From positions 744,001-808,000 of the forward strand of contig NZ_CP043641.1 of NCBI RefSeq assembly GCF_014217625.1: 64,000 nt of DNA. Reading direction: 5' to 3'. The translations under genes and the position numbers were made by a program. The notes under the pieces were generated by a model that had not been told where the DNA came from, searched no databases, and saw only the letters and a list, made by a program, of their open reading frames with translations. Positions 56,049-64,000 of the stretch are shown in pieces; position 1 is the stretch's first letter; each line of letters starts with the position of its first letter. The stretch is from Leifsonia shinshuensis. GTDB taxonomy: Bacteria; Actinomycetota; Actinomycetes; Actinomycetales; Microbacteriaceae.

Positions 56049-59000
56049 TGGGGTGGAACAACCCGCCCATCCCCTGGGCCGAGTTCGAGCGCCGGCTGAG
56101 CGGCCGCCGCGTCAGCGAGCAGGAGCAGCCGGAGCGCCCCTCCTCGCGCAAGCGGCAGAAGTACGTCGCGCAGTCCATCTCCGACGAGCCGGACGAAGGC
56201 CACGTCCCGTACGCCGAACTCCACGCGCACAGCACCTTCAGCTTCCTCGACGGCGCCAGCGCGCCGGAGGAGCTGCTGGAGGAGGCCACCCGCCTGCGCC
56301 TGCACGGCCTCGCCCTCACCGACCACGACGGCCTGTACGGCGTCGTCCGCCTCGCCGAGGCCGCGGAGGCCTACGAGCGCGTGAAGACCGTGTTCGGCGC
56401 CGAGCTGTCGCTCTCGCTCAGCCGGCCGCAGAACGGCGAGGCCGATCCGGAGGGCAGCCACCTGGTCCTGCTCGCCCGGCAGCAGTCCGGCTACCACCGG
56501 CTCGCCGCCGCCATCACCGCCGGCCAGCTCGCCGGCGAGGAGAAGGGCCGCCCGGTGTACGGCCTCCCCGAACTCGCCGAGCAGTCCGGCGGCGAGTGGA
56601 TGGTGCTCACCGGCTGCCGCAAGGGCGACGTGCGCCTCGCGCTGGCCGAGCACGGCGAGCAGGCTGCCGAACGGGAGGTCGCCCGGCTCGCCGAGCTGTT
56701 CGGCCACGACAACGTGCTGGTGGAGCTGATCGACCAGGGCGGCCCGCGCGACACCACAGACAACGACGTGCTCGCCCGGATCGCCGGCCGGCTCGGCCTC
56801 CCGGTCGTCGCCACCAACAACGTCCACTACGCCACGCCCGCCCAGTACCCGCTCGCGACGGCGGTCTCGGCGGTGCGCGCCCGCCGCAGCCTGGACGAGA
56901 TGGACGGCTGGCTGCCCGCCTCCGCCGCCGCCCACCTGCGCAGCGGCCGCGAGATGGCGGCCCGGTTCGCCCGCTACCCCGGCGCGGTCGAGAGCACGGC
57001 CGACATCGCCGACGACCTGGCGTTCCGGCTGCGCAGCGCCCGGCCGAAGCTGCCGAAGCAGGAGGTCCCGGAGGGCCACACCCCGATGAGCTGGCTGCGC
57101 GAGCTCACCTGGCGCGGCGCCGCCGAGCGCTACCCCGACCTCGACCGCAACCCGGCAAAGCGGGAGCGCATCGAGCGCGAGCTGGACGTGATCGAGGCGA
57201 AGGACTTCCCCGGCTACTTCCTCATCGTCCACGACATCGTGCGGTTCGCCCGCAGCCGCGGCATCCTCTGCCAGGGCCGCGGCTCCGCGGCGAACTCGGC
57301 GGTGGTCTACCTGCTCGGGATCACCGCGGTGGACTCGATCAAGTACGACCTGCCGTTCGAGCGCTTCCTCTCCTCGATGCGCGAGGAGGAGCCGGACATC
57401 GACGTCGACTTCGACTCCGACCGGCGCGAGGAGGTCATCCAGTACGTCTACGCCAAGTACGGCAGGCACAACGCCGCCCAGGTCGCCAACGTCATCACCT
57501 ACCGGCCCAAGAACGCCGTGCGCGACATGGCGAAGGCGCTCGGCCACTCCACCGGGCAGCAGGACGCCTGGAGCAAGCAGATCGACTCCTGGAGCAAGGT
57601 CACCAGCACCGACGACCACGACATCCCGGAGGCGGTGGTCGACCTCGCCCAGCAGGTGCTGAAGTTCCCGCGGCACCTCGGCATCCACTCCGGCGGCATG
57701 GTGCTCACCGACCGGCCCGTCGGCGAGGTGTGCCCGATCGAGCACGCCCGCATGGAGAACCGCACCGTGCTGCAGTGGGACAAGGACGACTGCGCCTGGA
57801 TGGGCCTGGTCAAGTTCGACCTGCTCGGCCTCGGGATGCTCTCCGCGCTCGACTACTCGATGCGCACCATCGAGGCGTCGCTCGGCGAGGCGTGGACGCT
57901 GGACAGCATCCCGAAGGAGGAGGCCGGCGTCTACGACATGCTGTGCCGCGCCGACTCGATCGGGGTGTTCCAGGTGGAGAGCCGCGCGCAGATCGGCACC
58001 CTCCCGCGCCTGCAGCCGCGCAGCTTCTACGATCTGGTGATCGAGATCGCGCTGATCCGGCCCGGCCCCATCCAGGGCGGCGCCGTGCACCCCTACATCC
58101 GCCGCAAGCTCGGCAAGGAGGAGGTGACCTACCTGCACCCCGCGCTGGTGCCGGTGCTGGAGCGGACACTCGGCGTCCCGCTGTTCCAGGAGCAGCTGAT
58201 GCAGATGGCCGTCGCCGTGGGCGACTGCACCGCGGAGGACGCCGACCTGCTCCGCCGGGCGATGGGCTCCAAGCGCGGCATCGAGAAGATCGGCGCGCTG
58301 CGGGCGAAGCTCTACGAGGGGATGGCGCACAACGGGATCGTCGGCGCCGACGCCGACGCGATCTACGAGAAGATCGAGGCGTTCGCCAACTTCGGCTTCG
58401 CCGAGAGCCACGCGATCAGCTTCGCACTGCTGGTCTACGTCAGCTCGTGGATGAAGCTGCACTACCCCGGCGCGTTCCTCGCGGCGCTGCTGCGCGCGCA
58501 GCCGATGGGGTTCTACTCGCCGCGCACGCTCACCGCCGACGCGCGGCGGCACGGCGTGGTGGTGCGCCGGCCGGACATCCAGCTCTCCGGGGTGTTCCCG
58601 CTGCTGGAGGCGATCGACGAGAGTAGGCAGGGGCCGACCGGGACCGACCCGTGCCTGGAGCCCGACCAGCCCCCGGTCGGCGGTTTCGACCGCGCCGTGC
58701 CGCTCGACTTCGCCGCCCACCGCCGCGACGCCGGCCACGCGGTGCGGCTGGGGCTGGCGGGCGTGACCTCCATCGGCGAGACCCTCGCCGGGCGGATCGT
58801 GGCCGAGCGGGAGGCGTCCGGCCCCTACCGCGACCTGAGCGACCTCTCCCGCCGGGTGGGGCTGACGGTGGCGCAGCTGGAGGCGCTCGCCGCGGCCGGG
58901 GCGTTCGAGGGGTTCGGGCTGAGCCCGCGGCAGGCGATCTGGGAGGCCGGCAACGCCGCCCAGGAGCGTCCGGAGTACCTGGCGGGCACCGCGATCACCG

Positions 59001-59440
59001 TGCAGCCTCCGCTGCTGCCGATGCTCTCCCCCGCCGAGCAGCTGGCGAGCGACCTGTGGGCCACGGGGATCTCCACCGACGACCACCCGATCCGCTTCCT
59101 GCGCCCGGCGCTGACGGCGCGCGGCGTGCGGGCGGCCGACACCCTGGCGGCCGCCGAGTCCGGGCGCCGCATCGAGGTGGGCGGCGTGGTCACCCACCGG
59201 CAGCGGCCGGCCACGGCGGCGGGTGTGACCTTCCTCAACCTGGAGGACGAGACCGGCCTGGTCAACATCATCTGCCCGGTCGGGGTGTGGAACCGCTACC
59301 GCCGGGTGGCCAGGCAGGCGCCGGCGATGATCGTCCGCGGCATCCTGGAGCGCAGCGAGGAGGGCGTGGTCAACGTGATCGCCGACCGCCTCGAGCCACT
59401 GGAGACCGCCATCCGCACCGCCTCCCGCGACTTCCGCTGA
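56048..59440 (+). CDS. dnaE2: Error-prone DNA polymerase III alpha subunit DnaE2
   Basis: 1130 residues from ATG 56048; a much longer upstream frame through imuA/imuB is rejected. N-terminal PHP domain (YAELHAHSTFSFLDGAS, LALTDHDGLYGVVR). The catalytic palm carries LCQGRGSAANSAVVYLLGIT and EEEPDIDVDFDSDRREEVIQYVY with the aspartates. The C-terminus has an OB-fold (RIEVGGVVTHRQRPATAAGVTFLNLEDETGLVNII). Its length (about 1,100) and short N-terminal extension fit the DnaE2/ImuC class, which carries out SOS-induced translesion synthesis with ImuA and ImuB. A long palindrome follows. Confidence 0.95.
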   Translation: MGWNNPPIPWAEFERRLSGRRVSEQEQPERPSSRKRQKYVAQSISDEPDEGHVPYAELHAHSTFSFLDGASAPEELLEEATRLRLHGLALTDHDGLYGVVRLAEAAEAYERVKTVFGAELSLSLSRPQNGEADPEGSHLVLLARQQSGYHRLAAAITAGQLAGEEKGRPVYGLPELAEQSGGEWMVLTGCRKGDVRLALAEHGEQAAEREVARLAELFGHDNVLVELIDQGGPRDTTDNDVLARIAGRLGLPVVATNNVHYATPAQYPLATAVSAVRARRSLDEMDGWLPASAAAHLRSGREMAARFARYPGAVESTADIADDLAFRLRSARPKLPKQEVPEGHTPMSWLRELTWRGAAERYPDLDRNPAKRERIERELDVIEAKDFPGYFLIVHDIVRFARSRGILCQGRGSAANSAVVYLLGITAVDSIKYDLPFERFLSSMREEEPDIDVDFDSDRREEVIQYVYAKYGRHNAAQVANVITYRPKNAVRDMAKALGHSTGQQDAWSKQIDSWSKVTSTDDHDIPEAVVDLAQQVLKFPRHLGIHSGGMVLTDRPVGEVCPIEHARMENRTVLQWDKDDCAWMGLVKFDLLGLGMLSALDYSMRTIEASLGEAWTLDSIPKEEAGVYDMLCRADSIGVFQVESRAQIGTLPRLQPRSFYDLVIEIALIRPGPIQGGAVHPYIRRKLGKEEVTYLHPALVPVLERTLGVPLFQEQLMQMAVAVGDCTAEDADLLRRAMGSKRGIEKIGALRAKLYEGMAHNGIVGADADAIYEKIEAFANFGFAESHAISFALLVYVSSWMKLHYPGAFLAALLRAQPMGFYSPRTLTADARRHGVVVRRPDIQLSGVFPLLEAIDESRQGPTGTDPCLEPDQPPVGGFDRAVPLDFAAHRRDAGHAVRLGLAGVTSIGETLAGRIVAEREASGPYRDLSDLSRRVGLTVAQLEALAAAGAFEGFGLSPRQAIWEAGNAAQERPEYLAGTAITVQPPLLPMLSPAEQLASDLWATGISTDDHPIRFLRPALTARGVRAADTLAAAESGRRIEVGGVVTHRQRPATAAGVTFLNLEDETGLVNIICPVGVWNRYRRVARQAPAMIVRGILERSEEGVVNVIADRLEPLETAIRTASRDFR

Positions 59441-59452
59441 CCCCACGAACAC

Positions 59453-59509
59453 CGAAGGGCACGCAAACGCCCCTAAAACACGGTTTTAGGGGCGTTTACG
59501 TGCCCTTCG
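59453..59509. terminator. 57-base palindrome between dnaE2 and the YceI gene
   Basis: Two 27-base arms (59453-59479 and 59483-59509) are complementary with one mismatch and a 3-base loop. The inner part is CCCCTAAAAC/GTTTTAGGGG, the outer part CGAAGGGCAC/GTGCCCTTCG. It lies 12 bases after the dnaE2 stop and 18 before the convergent gene's stop. It can serve as a bidirectional terminator, but it has no T-tract outside the stem and may be a dispersed palindromic element. Confidence 0.7.
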
Positions 59510-59527
59510 ACGGAAGGGGGTGGAGCG

Positions 59528-60079
59528 TCAGGCCTGCTGGAGCACAGCCTGGAGCTCGAGGGTGATGACGACGTCGTCGCCGAGCAGCATGCCGCCGGTC
59601 TCGAGGGCGGCGTTGTAGGTGAGGCCGAAGTCCTCGCGGTTGACCTTGGTCTTCGCGGTCGCGCCGGCCTTGTAGTTGCCGTACGGGTCCTGGCCGAAGC
59701 CGCCGAAGTCGAACTCGAAGGTGACCGGCTTGGTCACGCCCTTGATCGTGAGGTCGCCGTCGACGAGGAAGTCGCCGTCCTCGTGGCGGACGCCGGTGGA
59801 GACGAAGCCGATCGTCGGGAACTCCTCGGCGAGGAAGAAGTCGCCGGTACGCAGGTGGGCGTCGCGGTCGGAGTTCTTGGTGTTGATGGAGGCCACCTGG
59901 GCGGTGGCGGAGACGGTCGACTCCAGCGGGTTCTCGGCGGTGACGAAGGTCGCGTCGAAGTTCTCGAAGACGCCCTTCACCTTGCTGATCATGAGGTGAC
60001 GGATGCTGAAGCCGACCTCGCTGTGCACGGGGTCGATGGTCCAGGTGCCGGCCTTGTATCCGGGGATGTCGATGCTCAT
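59528..60079 (-). CDS. YceI family protein
   Basis: 183 residues from ATG 60079, with AAGGAGA 6 bases upstream. YceI lipocalin-like pattern: GTWTIDPVHSEVGFSIRHLMISKVKGVFENFD, STVSATAQVASINTKNSDRDAHLRTGDFF, FPTIGFVSTGV, GDLTIKGVTKPVTFEFDFGG, REDFGLTYN. These beta-barrels bind isoprenoid-type lipids. There is no signal peptide, unlike E. coli YceI, so it is likely cytoplasmic. Monocistronic. Confidence 0.93.
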   Translation of the reverse strand: MSIDIPGYKAGTWTIDPVHSEVGFSIRHLMISKVKGVFENFDATFVTAENPLESTVSATAQVASINTKNSDRDAHLRTGDFFLAEEFPTIGFVSTGVRHEDGDFLVDGDLTIKGVTKPVTFEFDFGGFGQDPYGNYKAGATAKTKVNREDFGLTYNAALETGGMLLGDDVVITLELQAVLQQA

Positions 60080-60183
60080 TCGGTTCTCCTTGCTCGAAGC
60101 TTGCGTGTGTCTGACGCTGTCAGAGTCCATGCAACCGCATGTATCGGGCGGGTATTCCGGAATCTCGAAAAAAAGTTGACACG

Positions 60184-61356
60184 TCAACCGTGCAGGGCGA
60201 TCGACCGCCGCAGCATGAGCAGCGTCCGCACGTCCGCGTCGAGCTGCGCGACCGGGATGCGCCCGCTCTGCACGGCCGCCACCACGGCGTCGATCAGGGC
60301 GTCCGGGTCCTCCGCGCCCTGGATCATCAGCACCATCGTGTTGCCGGCGGCGATCGCGGCGACGGCGTTCGCGCCCGCGTCCTGGTACTGCGGCAGCCCG
60401 GTGTCCTGCAGCATCCGGAGGTCGTCGGTGATGGTCACGCCGCTGAAGCCCAGCTCGTCGCGGAGGATGCGGTGCCAGGCCGGCGACAGCGACGCGGGCT
60501 GGGAGTCCACCCCGCTGTAGACGAGGTGGCCGAACATCACGACCTCCGCTCCCGCGTCGATGCCCGCGCGGAAGGTCGGCGCGTCCTGCGCCGCCCAGCG
60601 GGCGTGGTCGACGGCGGCGGTCGGGACCGTGTGGTGCGAGTCGGCCTCCGTCTCGCCGTGCCCGGGGAAGTGCTTGAGCGTGCTCAGCACCGTGCCGCGC
60701 TCCCCCGTCACCGAGGCGGCGACCCGAGCGGCGGCGGACGCCGGGTCGGTGCCGAGGATGCGGTCGGCGATGAAGGAGTGCGGATCGGCCGTCACATCCG
60801 CGATGGTCCCGAAGTTGAGGTTCACGCCGGCCTGCTTCAGCAGCGCGGCGCGGGCGGCGAACGCCTGCTGCGTGGCGGCGGGCGGCTGCGACCGCAGCGT
60901 CTCGGCGCCGGGCTGAGCGTCCCACGGCAGCCGGGTGACGTCGCCGCCCTCCTCGTCGATCCCGACGAGCGGCGGCAGGCCGGGATCCGAGGCGCGGGTG
61001 GCCGCGGTCTCCGCCGCCAGGGCCGGCGGGGTGGCCGGGATGTTGTCGGGCATCAGGATCACGCCGCCCAGCCCGTAGCGGTCGACGAACCCGCGCAGCG
61101 CAGCCGGGTCGGTGCCGGGTGCGTGCAGCATGAAGAGGCTCGCCACCTTCTGGCGGAGGGTCAGGTTCTGCAGCCGCTCCTCCGCGTACCCCACGACGGG
61201 ATCCGGGGTGGCGGCGGCGCGCGGCGCTCCGGAGGCCCCGGCCGGCGAGCTGGGCGCAGTCTCCGCAGGGTGCGCCGAACCGCCGGCCGCGCACCCGCCC
61301 AGCGTCGTCGCGAGCACCAGGAGGGCGGCGGCCGTCATCCCTCGGGCGCGGCGCAT
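60184..61356 (-). CDS. Secreted glycoside hydrolase family 3 lipoprotein (NagZ-like)
   Basis: 390 residues. Signal peptide and lipobox TTLGGC (Cys about 22), then a Pro/Ala/Ser linker and a GH3 barrel: LRQKVASLFMLH, GIDEEGGDVTRLPW, the KHFPGHGETEADSHH motif (His/Lys loop with the catalytic-acid histidine seen in NagZ enzymes) and the nucleophile region SGVTITDDLRM. This is typical of beta-N-acetylglucosaminidases. It lies 16 bases after the sugar ABC permease gene on the same strand, so it probably cleaves the oligosaccharide that the importer takes up. Confidence 0.88.
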   Translation of the reverse strand: MRRARGMTAAALLVLATTLGGCAAGGSAHPAETAPSSPAGASGAPRAAATPDPVVGYAEERLQNLTLRQKVASLFMLHAPGTDPAALRGFVDRYGLGGVILMPDNIPATPPALAAETAATRASDPGLPPLVGIDEEGGDVTRLPWDAQPGAETLRSQPPAATQQAFAARAALLKQAGVNLNFGTIADVTADPHSFIADRILGTDPASAAARVAASVTGERGTVLSTLKHFPGHGETEADSHHTVPTAAVDHARWAAQDAPTFRAGIDAGAEVVMFGHLVYSGVDSQPASLSPAWHRILRDELGFSGVTITDDLRMLQDTGLPQYQDAGANAVAAIAAGNTMVLMIQGAEDPDALIDAVVAAVQSGRIPVAQLDADVRTLLMLRRSIALHG

Positions 61357-61372
61357 CCCCTGATGGTAACCC

Positions 61373-62368
61373 TCAGCCCTTGACGGCCCCTCCGAGCCCG
61401 GCCGAGCGCAGGAACAGCCCCTGGAAGACCAGGAACAGCACGATCGGGATGAGCGTGGAGATCGCCAGCGCCGCCAGGTACACGTCCAGCTCGATCGCCG
61501 CCTGCAGGGTGGGCAGCCGCACCGACAGCGGCTGGATGCCCGGGTCGCGCAGCACGAGCAGCGGCCAGAGGTAGTCCTTCCAGGCCGCGATGATCGCGAA
61601 CACCGACACGACGCCGAGGATCGGCTTCGACATCGGCAGCACGATCGACCAGAACAGCCGGAACGGCCCGGCGCCGTCCGTCCTCGCCGCCTCGAACACC
61701 TCGCGCGGCAGGTTGTCGAAGAAGCGCTTCACCAGCACCAGGTTGAACGCGCTGGCGCCCGCCGGCAGCCAGACCGCCCAGAAGGTGTTGATCAGCGACT
61801 GGCCGAGCAGCGGCGGGTTCAGGATGGTGAGGTACAGCGGAACGAGCAGCACCACCGACGGCACGAACAGCGTGCAGAGGATCAGCCCGTAGAGCACCTT
61901 GCCGTACTTCGGCCGCAGCACGCTGAGCGCATAGCCTCCCGTGGTCGCGACGAGCACCTGCATGGCCCAGGAGCCGGCGGCCACCCAGATCGTGTTCACG
62001 AACTGCACGTCGATGTGCACCGTCGACCACGCCGTGGACAGGTTGGCCCAGTCGACGCCATGCGGCCAGAGCGCCATCGGCGTGGCCAGGGTGTCCTGGG
62101 TCGGGGTGATCGCCGACTTCGCCAGCCAGAGCAGCGGGCCCAGGCCCACGATCAGCAGCACGACGAGCAGCGCGGCGTTGACGATCCGGCTGCTCCAGCG
62201 GACGCCCGGCCTGCGGCGGTCGGAGATCGAGAGGATGCCGCGGTCCGCGGAGTCCTCGCTGGGACGGCGGCGCCTGCGGCGGCGTGGCGGCTCGGTGCGA
62301 GCGCCCTCCTCGACGACGTCGGTGACGACTTTCCGGACCTCGGGCGGGAGCTGGGTGGAGGTGGTCAA
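61373..62368 (-). CDS. Carbohydrate ABC transporter permease (MalG-type)
   Basis: 331 residues from TTG 62368, overlapping the upstream permease stop (TTGA) with CTGGAG about 7 bases upstream. A basic N-terminal tail of about 60 residues (a run of seven or more Arg) precedes six membrane segments. The EAA loop is EVFEAARTDGAGPFRLFWSIVLPMSKP. Inner-membrane component of a sugar importer with the permease at 62365-63294. The ATPase subunit is not in the window; many such actinobacterial systems use a shared MsiK. Confidence 0.88.
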   Translation of the reverse strand: MTTSTQLPPEVRKVVTDVVEEGARTEPPRRRRRRRPSEDSADRGILSISDRRRPGVRWSSRIVNAALLVVLLIVGLGPLLWLAKSAITPTQDTLATPMALWPHGVDWANLSTAWSTVHIDVQFVNTIWVAAGSWAMQVLVATTGGYALSVLRPKYGKVLYGLILCTLFVPSVVLLVPLYLTILNPPLLGQSLINTFWAVWLPAGASAFNLVLVKRFFDNLPREVFEAARTDGAGPFRLFWSIVLPMSKPILGVVSVFAIIAAWKDYLWPLLVLRDPGIQPLSVRLPTLQAAIELDVYLAALAISTLIPIVLFLVFQGLFLRSAGLGGAVKG

Positions 62369-63294
62369 TTCTGGCTCCAGGACTTGGTGAGACGGAAGTA
62401 GACGAGGGACAGCACGGCCAGGAACGCGGCGAGCATGAGGCTCAGCGCGGTCGCGGCGCCGTAGTCGCCGCCGAGCGAGTTCTGGAACGCGTAGCGGTAG
62501 ATCAGCAGCAGGATGGTGACCGTGGAGTCCACCGGCCCTCCGCCCGTGAACAGGAACGGCTCCAGGAAGACCTGCGCCGTCCCGATGATCTGCAGGATCA
62601 GCGTGATGAGCAGCACGGCGCGCAGCTGCGGCAGGGTGACGTGCCAGATCTTCTTCCAGATCCCGGCGCCGTCGACCTCCGCCGCGTCGTACAGCTCGGG
62701 CGCGACGCCCGTGATCGCGGCCAGGTAGATGATGATCGTCCCGCCCGCGGCGGCCCAGGTGGCCTCGACGACGAGGGAGGGCATCGCCTGCGTGGCGGAC
62801 TGGATCCATGGCTGCGGCGGGATGCCCACCCAGCCGAGGATCGTGTTGAAAACGCCGTCAGGGCGGGCGTCGTAGAAGAACTTCCAGAGCAGCACCGCGA
62901 CCACCGGCGGCACGACCACCGGCAGGTAGGCCAGCGCGCTGTAGAGGCCCTTCGCACGCTTGACCTCGCTCATCAGCACCGCCGCGATCAGCGGAACCGG
63001 GTAGCCGAGGATCAGCGCGAGGAAGGCGAACCAGGCGGTGTTGCCGACCGCCGTCCAGAACAGCGGGTCGTTCACCACCTGGACGAAGTTGTCCCAGCCG
63101 ACCCAGGTCGGCGCCGAGACCAGGTTGGTGTGCTGGAAGCTCATCACCACGCTGCGGACGATGGGCCACCAGGAGAAGACGCCGAAGATCACGAGCATCG
63201 GGATCAGGAAGAGCAGGGTGGTGAGGCCGCCGCCGCGCACCCAGGTGAGGGGCGACCTCCGGCGGGCGGAGTGTGGTCGGTCGATCTCTGTCAT
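62365..63294 (-). CDS. Carbohydrate ABC transporter permease (MalF-type)
   Basis: 309 residues, six membrane segments after a short basic start (RPHSARRRSPLTWV). EAA loop ELYDAAEVDGAGIWKKIWHVTLPQLRAV. The MalF-like pattern SFQHTNLVSAPTWVGWDNFVQVVNDPLFWTAVGNTAWF is present. It pairs with the MalG-type permease downstream through a four-base overlap. It follows the solute-binding protein gene after a 59-base gap that holds a strong hairpin. Confidence 0.9.
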   Translation of the reverse strand: MTEIDRPHSARRRSPLTWVRGGGLTTLLFLIPMLVIFGVFSWWPIVRSVVMSFQHTNLVSAPTWVGWDNFVQVVNDPLFWTAVGNTAWFAFLALILGYPVPLIAAVLMSEVKRAKGLYSALAYLPVVVPPVVAVLLWKFFYDARPDGVFNTILGWVGIPPQPWIQSATQAMPSLVVEATWAAAGGTIIIYLAAITGVAPELYDAAEVDGAGIWKKIWHVTLPQLRAVLLITLILQIIGTAQVFLEPFLFTGGGPVDSTVTILLLIYRYAFQNSLGGDYGAATALSLMLAAFLAVLSLVYFRLTKSWSQN

Positions 63295-63316
63295 GTGCGA
63301 GGGCTTTCGTGCGAGG

Positions 63317-63347
63317 GGCCGGCGGGACGCGTGACGTCCCGCCGGCC
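63317..63347 (-). promoter_or_regulatory. Intercistronic hairpin between the binding-protein and permease genes
   Basis: GGCCGGCGGGACG (63317-63329) and CGTCCCGCCGGCC (63335-63347) form a perfect 13-base stem with a 5-base loop, right after the binding-protein stop. No T-tract follows in the direction of transcription. Such hairpins stabilise the upstream mRNA and let the binding protein be made in excess over the permeases. Confidence 0.6.
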
Positions 63348-63353
63348 GGGTGG

Positions 63354-64000
63354 CTACTTGTCGGCGTCGACGAGCTTCTGGATGTTCGTGTCGACCGTGG
63401 TCAGGAGCTGGTCGATGTTCGCGTTCTTGTCCGTCAGCACGGCCTGCACGACCGAGTCGAGGGCGCCGTAGAGCTCCTGCGTGTGCTTGTTCGGCTCCGG
63501 GACCAGGTTCGCGTCGAAGATCTTGTCAGTGAACGGCGCCACGTTCTCCAGCGGGATGTTCACCTCGTCCTTGATCCACTGCATGTTCTGGTCGTAGGTC
63601 GCCTTGTCGAAGACCGGGAGGGTCGGCACGCCGACCGGCTGGCCCGACTTGGCGAGGACCTTCGCGTCCGCGACGGCCTGATCCTGGTTGAGCAGCTTCT
63701 GCATGTAGTAGAAGTCGATCCACTTCACCGCCGCGTCCTTCTGCGCCTGCGATGACTTCGGGCTGACCGCCGCGACGTTGCCGCCGACGAGGACGCCGGC
63801 GTTCTTGTCGCTGGTGTCGACGGGCAGCATCGTCAGGCCGTAGCTCTTCGGGTCGACGTGGTTCTGCTGCACCAGCGAGGTGAGCACATCGGAGCCCGAC
63901 GGGTACATCGCGATCTGGCCGGCGCCGAACGCCTGGTTGATGCCGCTCCAGTCGAGCAGGAAGTTGCTGCCGACAGAGTTGTCGCTCCAGCGGAGGTCGT
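63354..64000 (-). CDS. ABC sugar-binding protein (extracellular solute-binding family 1), 5' end outside window
   Basis: About 215 C-terminal residues; the frame is open to the right edge, so an apparent ATG at 63908 is internal. Family 1 solute-binding features: DWSGINQAFGAGQIAMYPSGSDVL, the GLTMLPVDTSDKNAGVLVGGNVAAVSPKSSQAQKDAAVKWIDFYYMQKL segment (ligand-binding cleft of sugar-binding lipoproteins), and an A/D-rich helical end. It should be a lipoprotein outside the cell. Operon: binding protein, two permeases, then a GH3 glycosidase. Confidence 0.9.
   Translation of the reverse strand, partial: DLRWSDNSVGSNFLLDWSGINQAFGAGQIAMYPSGSDVLTSLVQQNHVDPKSYGLTMLPVDTSDKNAGVLVGGNVAAVSPKSSQAQKDAAVKWIDFYYMQKLLNQDQAVADAKVLAKSGQPVGVPTLPVFDKATYDQNMQWIKDEVNIPLENVAPFTDKIFDANLVPEPNKHTQELYGALDSVVQAVLTDKNANIDQLLTTVDTNIQKLVDADK

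Noticed and set aside
54791..59452. A 1553-codon open frame on the minus strand opposite imuB and dnaE2
   Set aside because: It is antisense to two well-recognised genes, has no family pattern and is His/Arg/Val/Gly-rich, as expected from the mirror of GC-rich third positions.

Overview
The window is chromosomal DNA of a very GC-rich actinobacterium, most likely of the family Microbacteriaceae (Leifsonia-like). This rests on the codon use, the many GTG/TTG starts, the presence of rbpA, pafB-pafC and tatA-tatC-helY, a mycobacterial-type LexA box, an imuA-imuB-dnaE2 mutasome, and a sorting signal of the LAxTG type. The genus is an inference from gene content and order, not from a marker gene.

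Layout. 0-11 kb: end of an SRPBCC gene, a reductase and a DUF1801 gene in a tight operon; a large LuxR-type regulator; a 1563-residue wall-anchored repeat protein followed by a lipoprotein; a DUF6325/SHOCT pair and a GNAT acetyltransferase. 11-19.4 kb: an accessory island of visibly lower GC. It holds an unrecognised 342-residue protein, two related MbcA/ParS-like proteins, an XRE regulator with an NAD-dependent epimerase lying between an IS481 end remnant and a frameshifted IS481 transposase, and a minus-strand module of tyrosine recombinase, small XRE protein, and a zinc-ribbon protein with a recombinase fold that has lost its catalytic residues. 19.4-32.5 kb: DUF1349 protein, lipoprotein, MFS transporter, flavodoxin-like reductase, a truncated ATP-binding pseudogene, UvrA-like ATPase, HdeD-like membrane protein, S9 peptidase with SDR, and NfeD/SPFH/GDPD genes.

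32.6-46.6 kb is conserved actinobacterial core: rbpA, lnt, helY-like helicase, tatC, tatA, pafC, pafB, an FKBP lipoprotein, trmI, a HAD phosphatase, a PAC2 protein, uppP and an M20 peptidase. The order resembles the mycobacterial pafABC-tatAC-helY region, but no proteasome or pupylation genes lie between pafB and trmI. 46.7-48.6 kb: tRNA-Leu(GAG) with its terminator, then a PD-(D/E)XK nuclease-like gene and a small partner. 48.6-52.3 kb: a CDF transporter, a WYL regulator coupled to a ferritin-like/VIT1 iron transporter, and a DUF1707 protein.

52.3-59.5 kb is a DNA-damage region: two perfect LexA boxes, one before a DUF6504 gene and one at the start of imuA-imuB-dnaE2, with a DUF3097 protein between. 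A 57-base palindrome closes the cluster. 59.5-64 kb: YceI protein, a secreted GH3 glycosidase, and a sugar ABC importer (two permeases and the end of a solute-binding protein) with a strong intercistronic hairpin.

The least explained part is the 11-19.4 kb island, above all the recombinase/XRE/zinc-ribbon module and the paired MbcA/ParS-like genes. The nuclease pair beside tRNA-Leu is the second candidate for an undescribed system.
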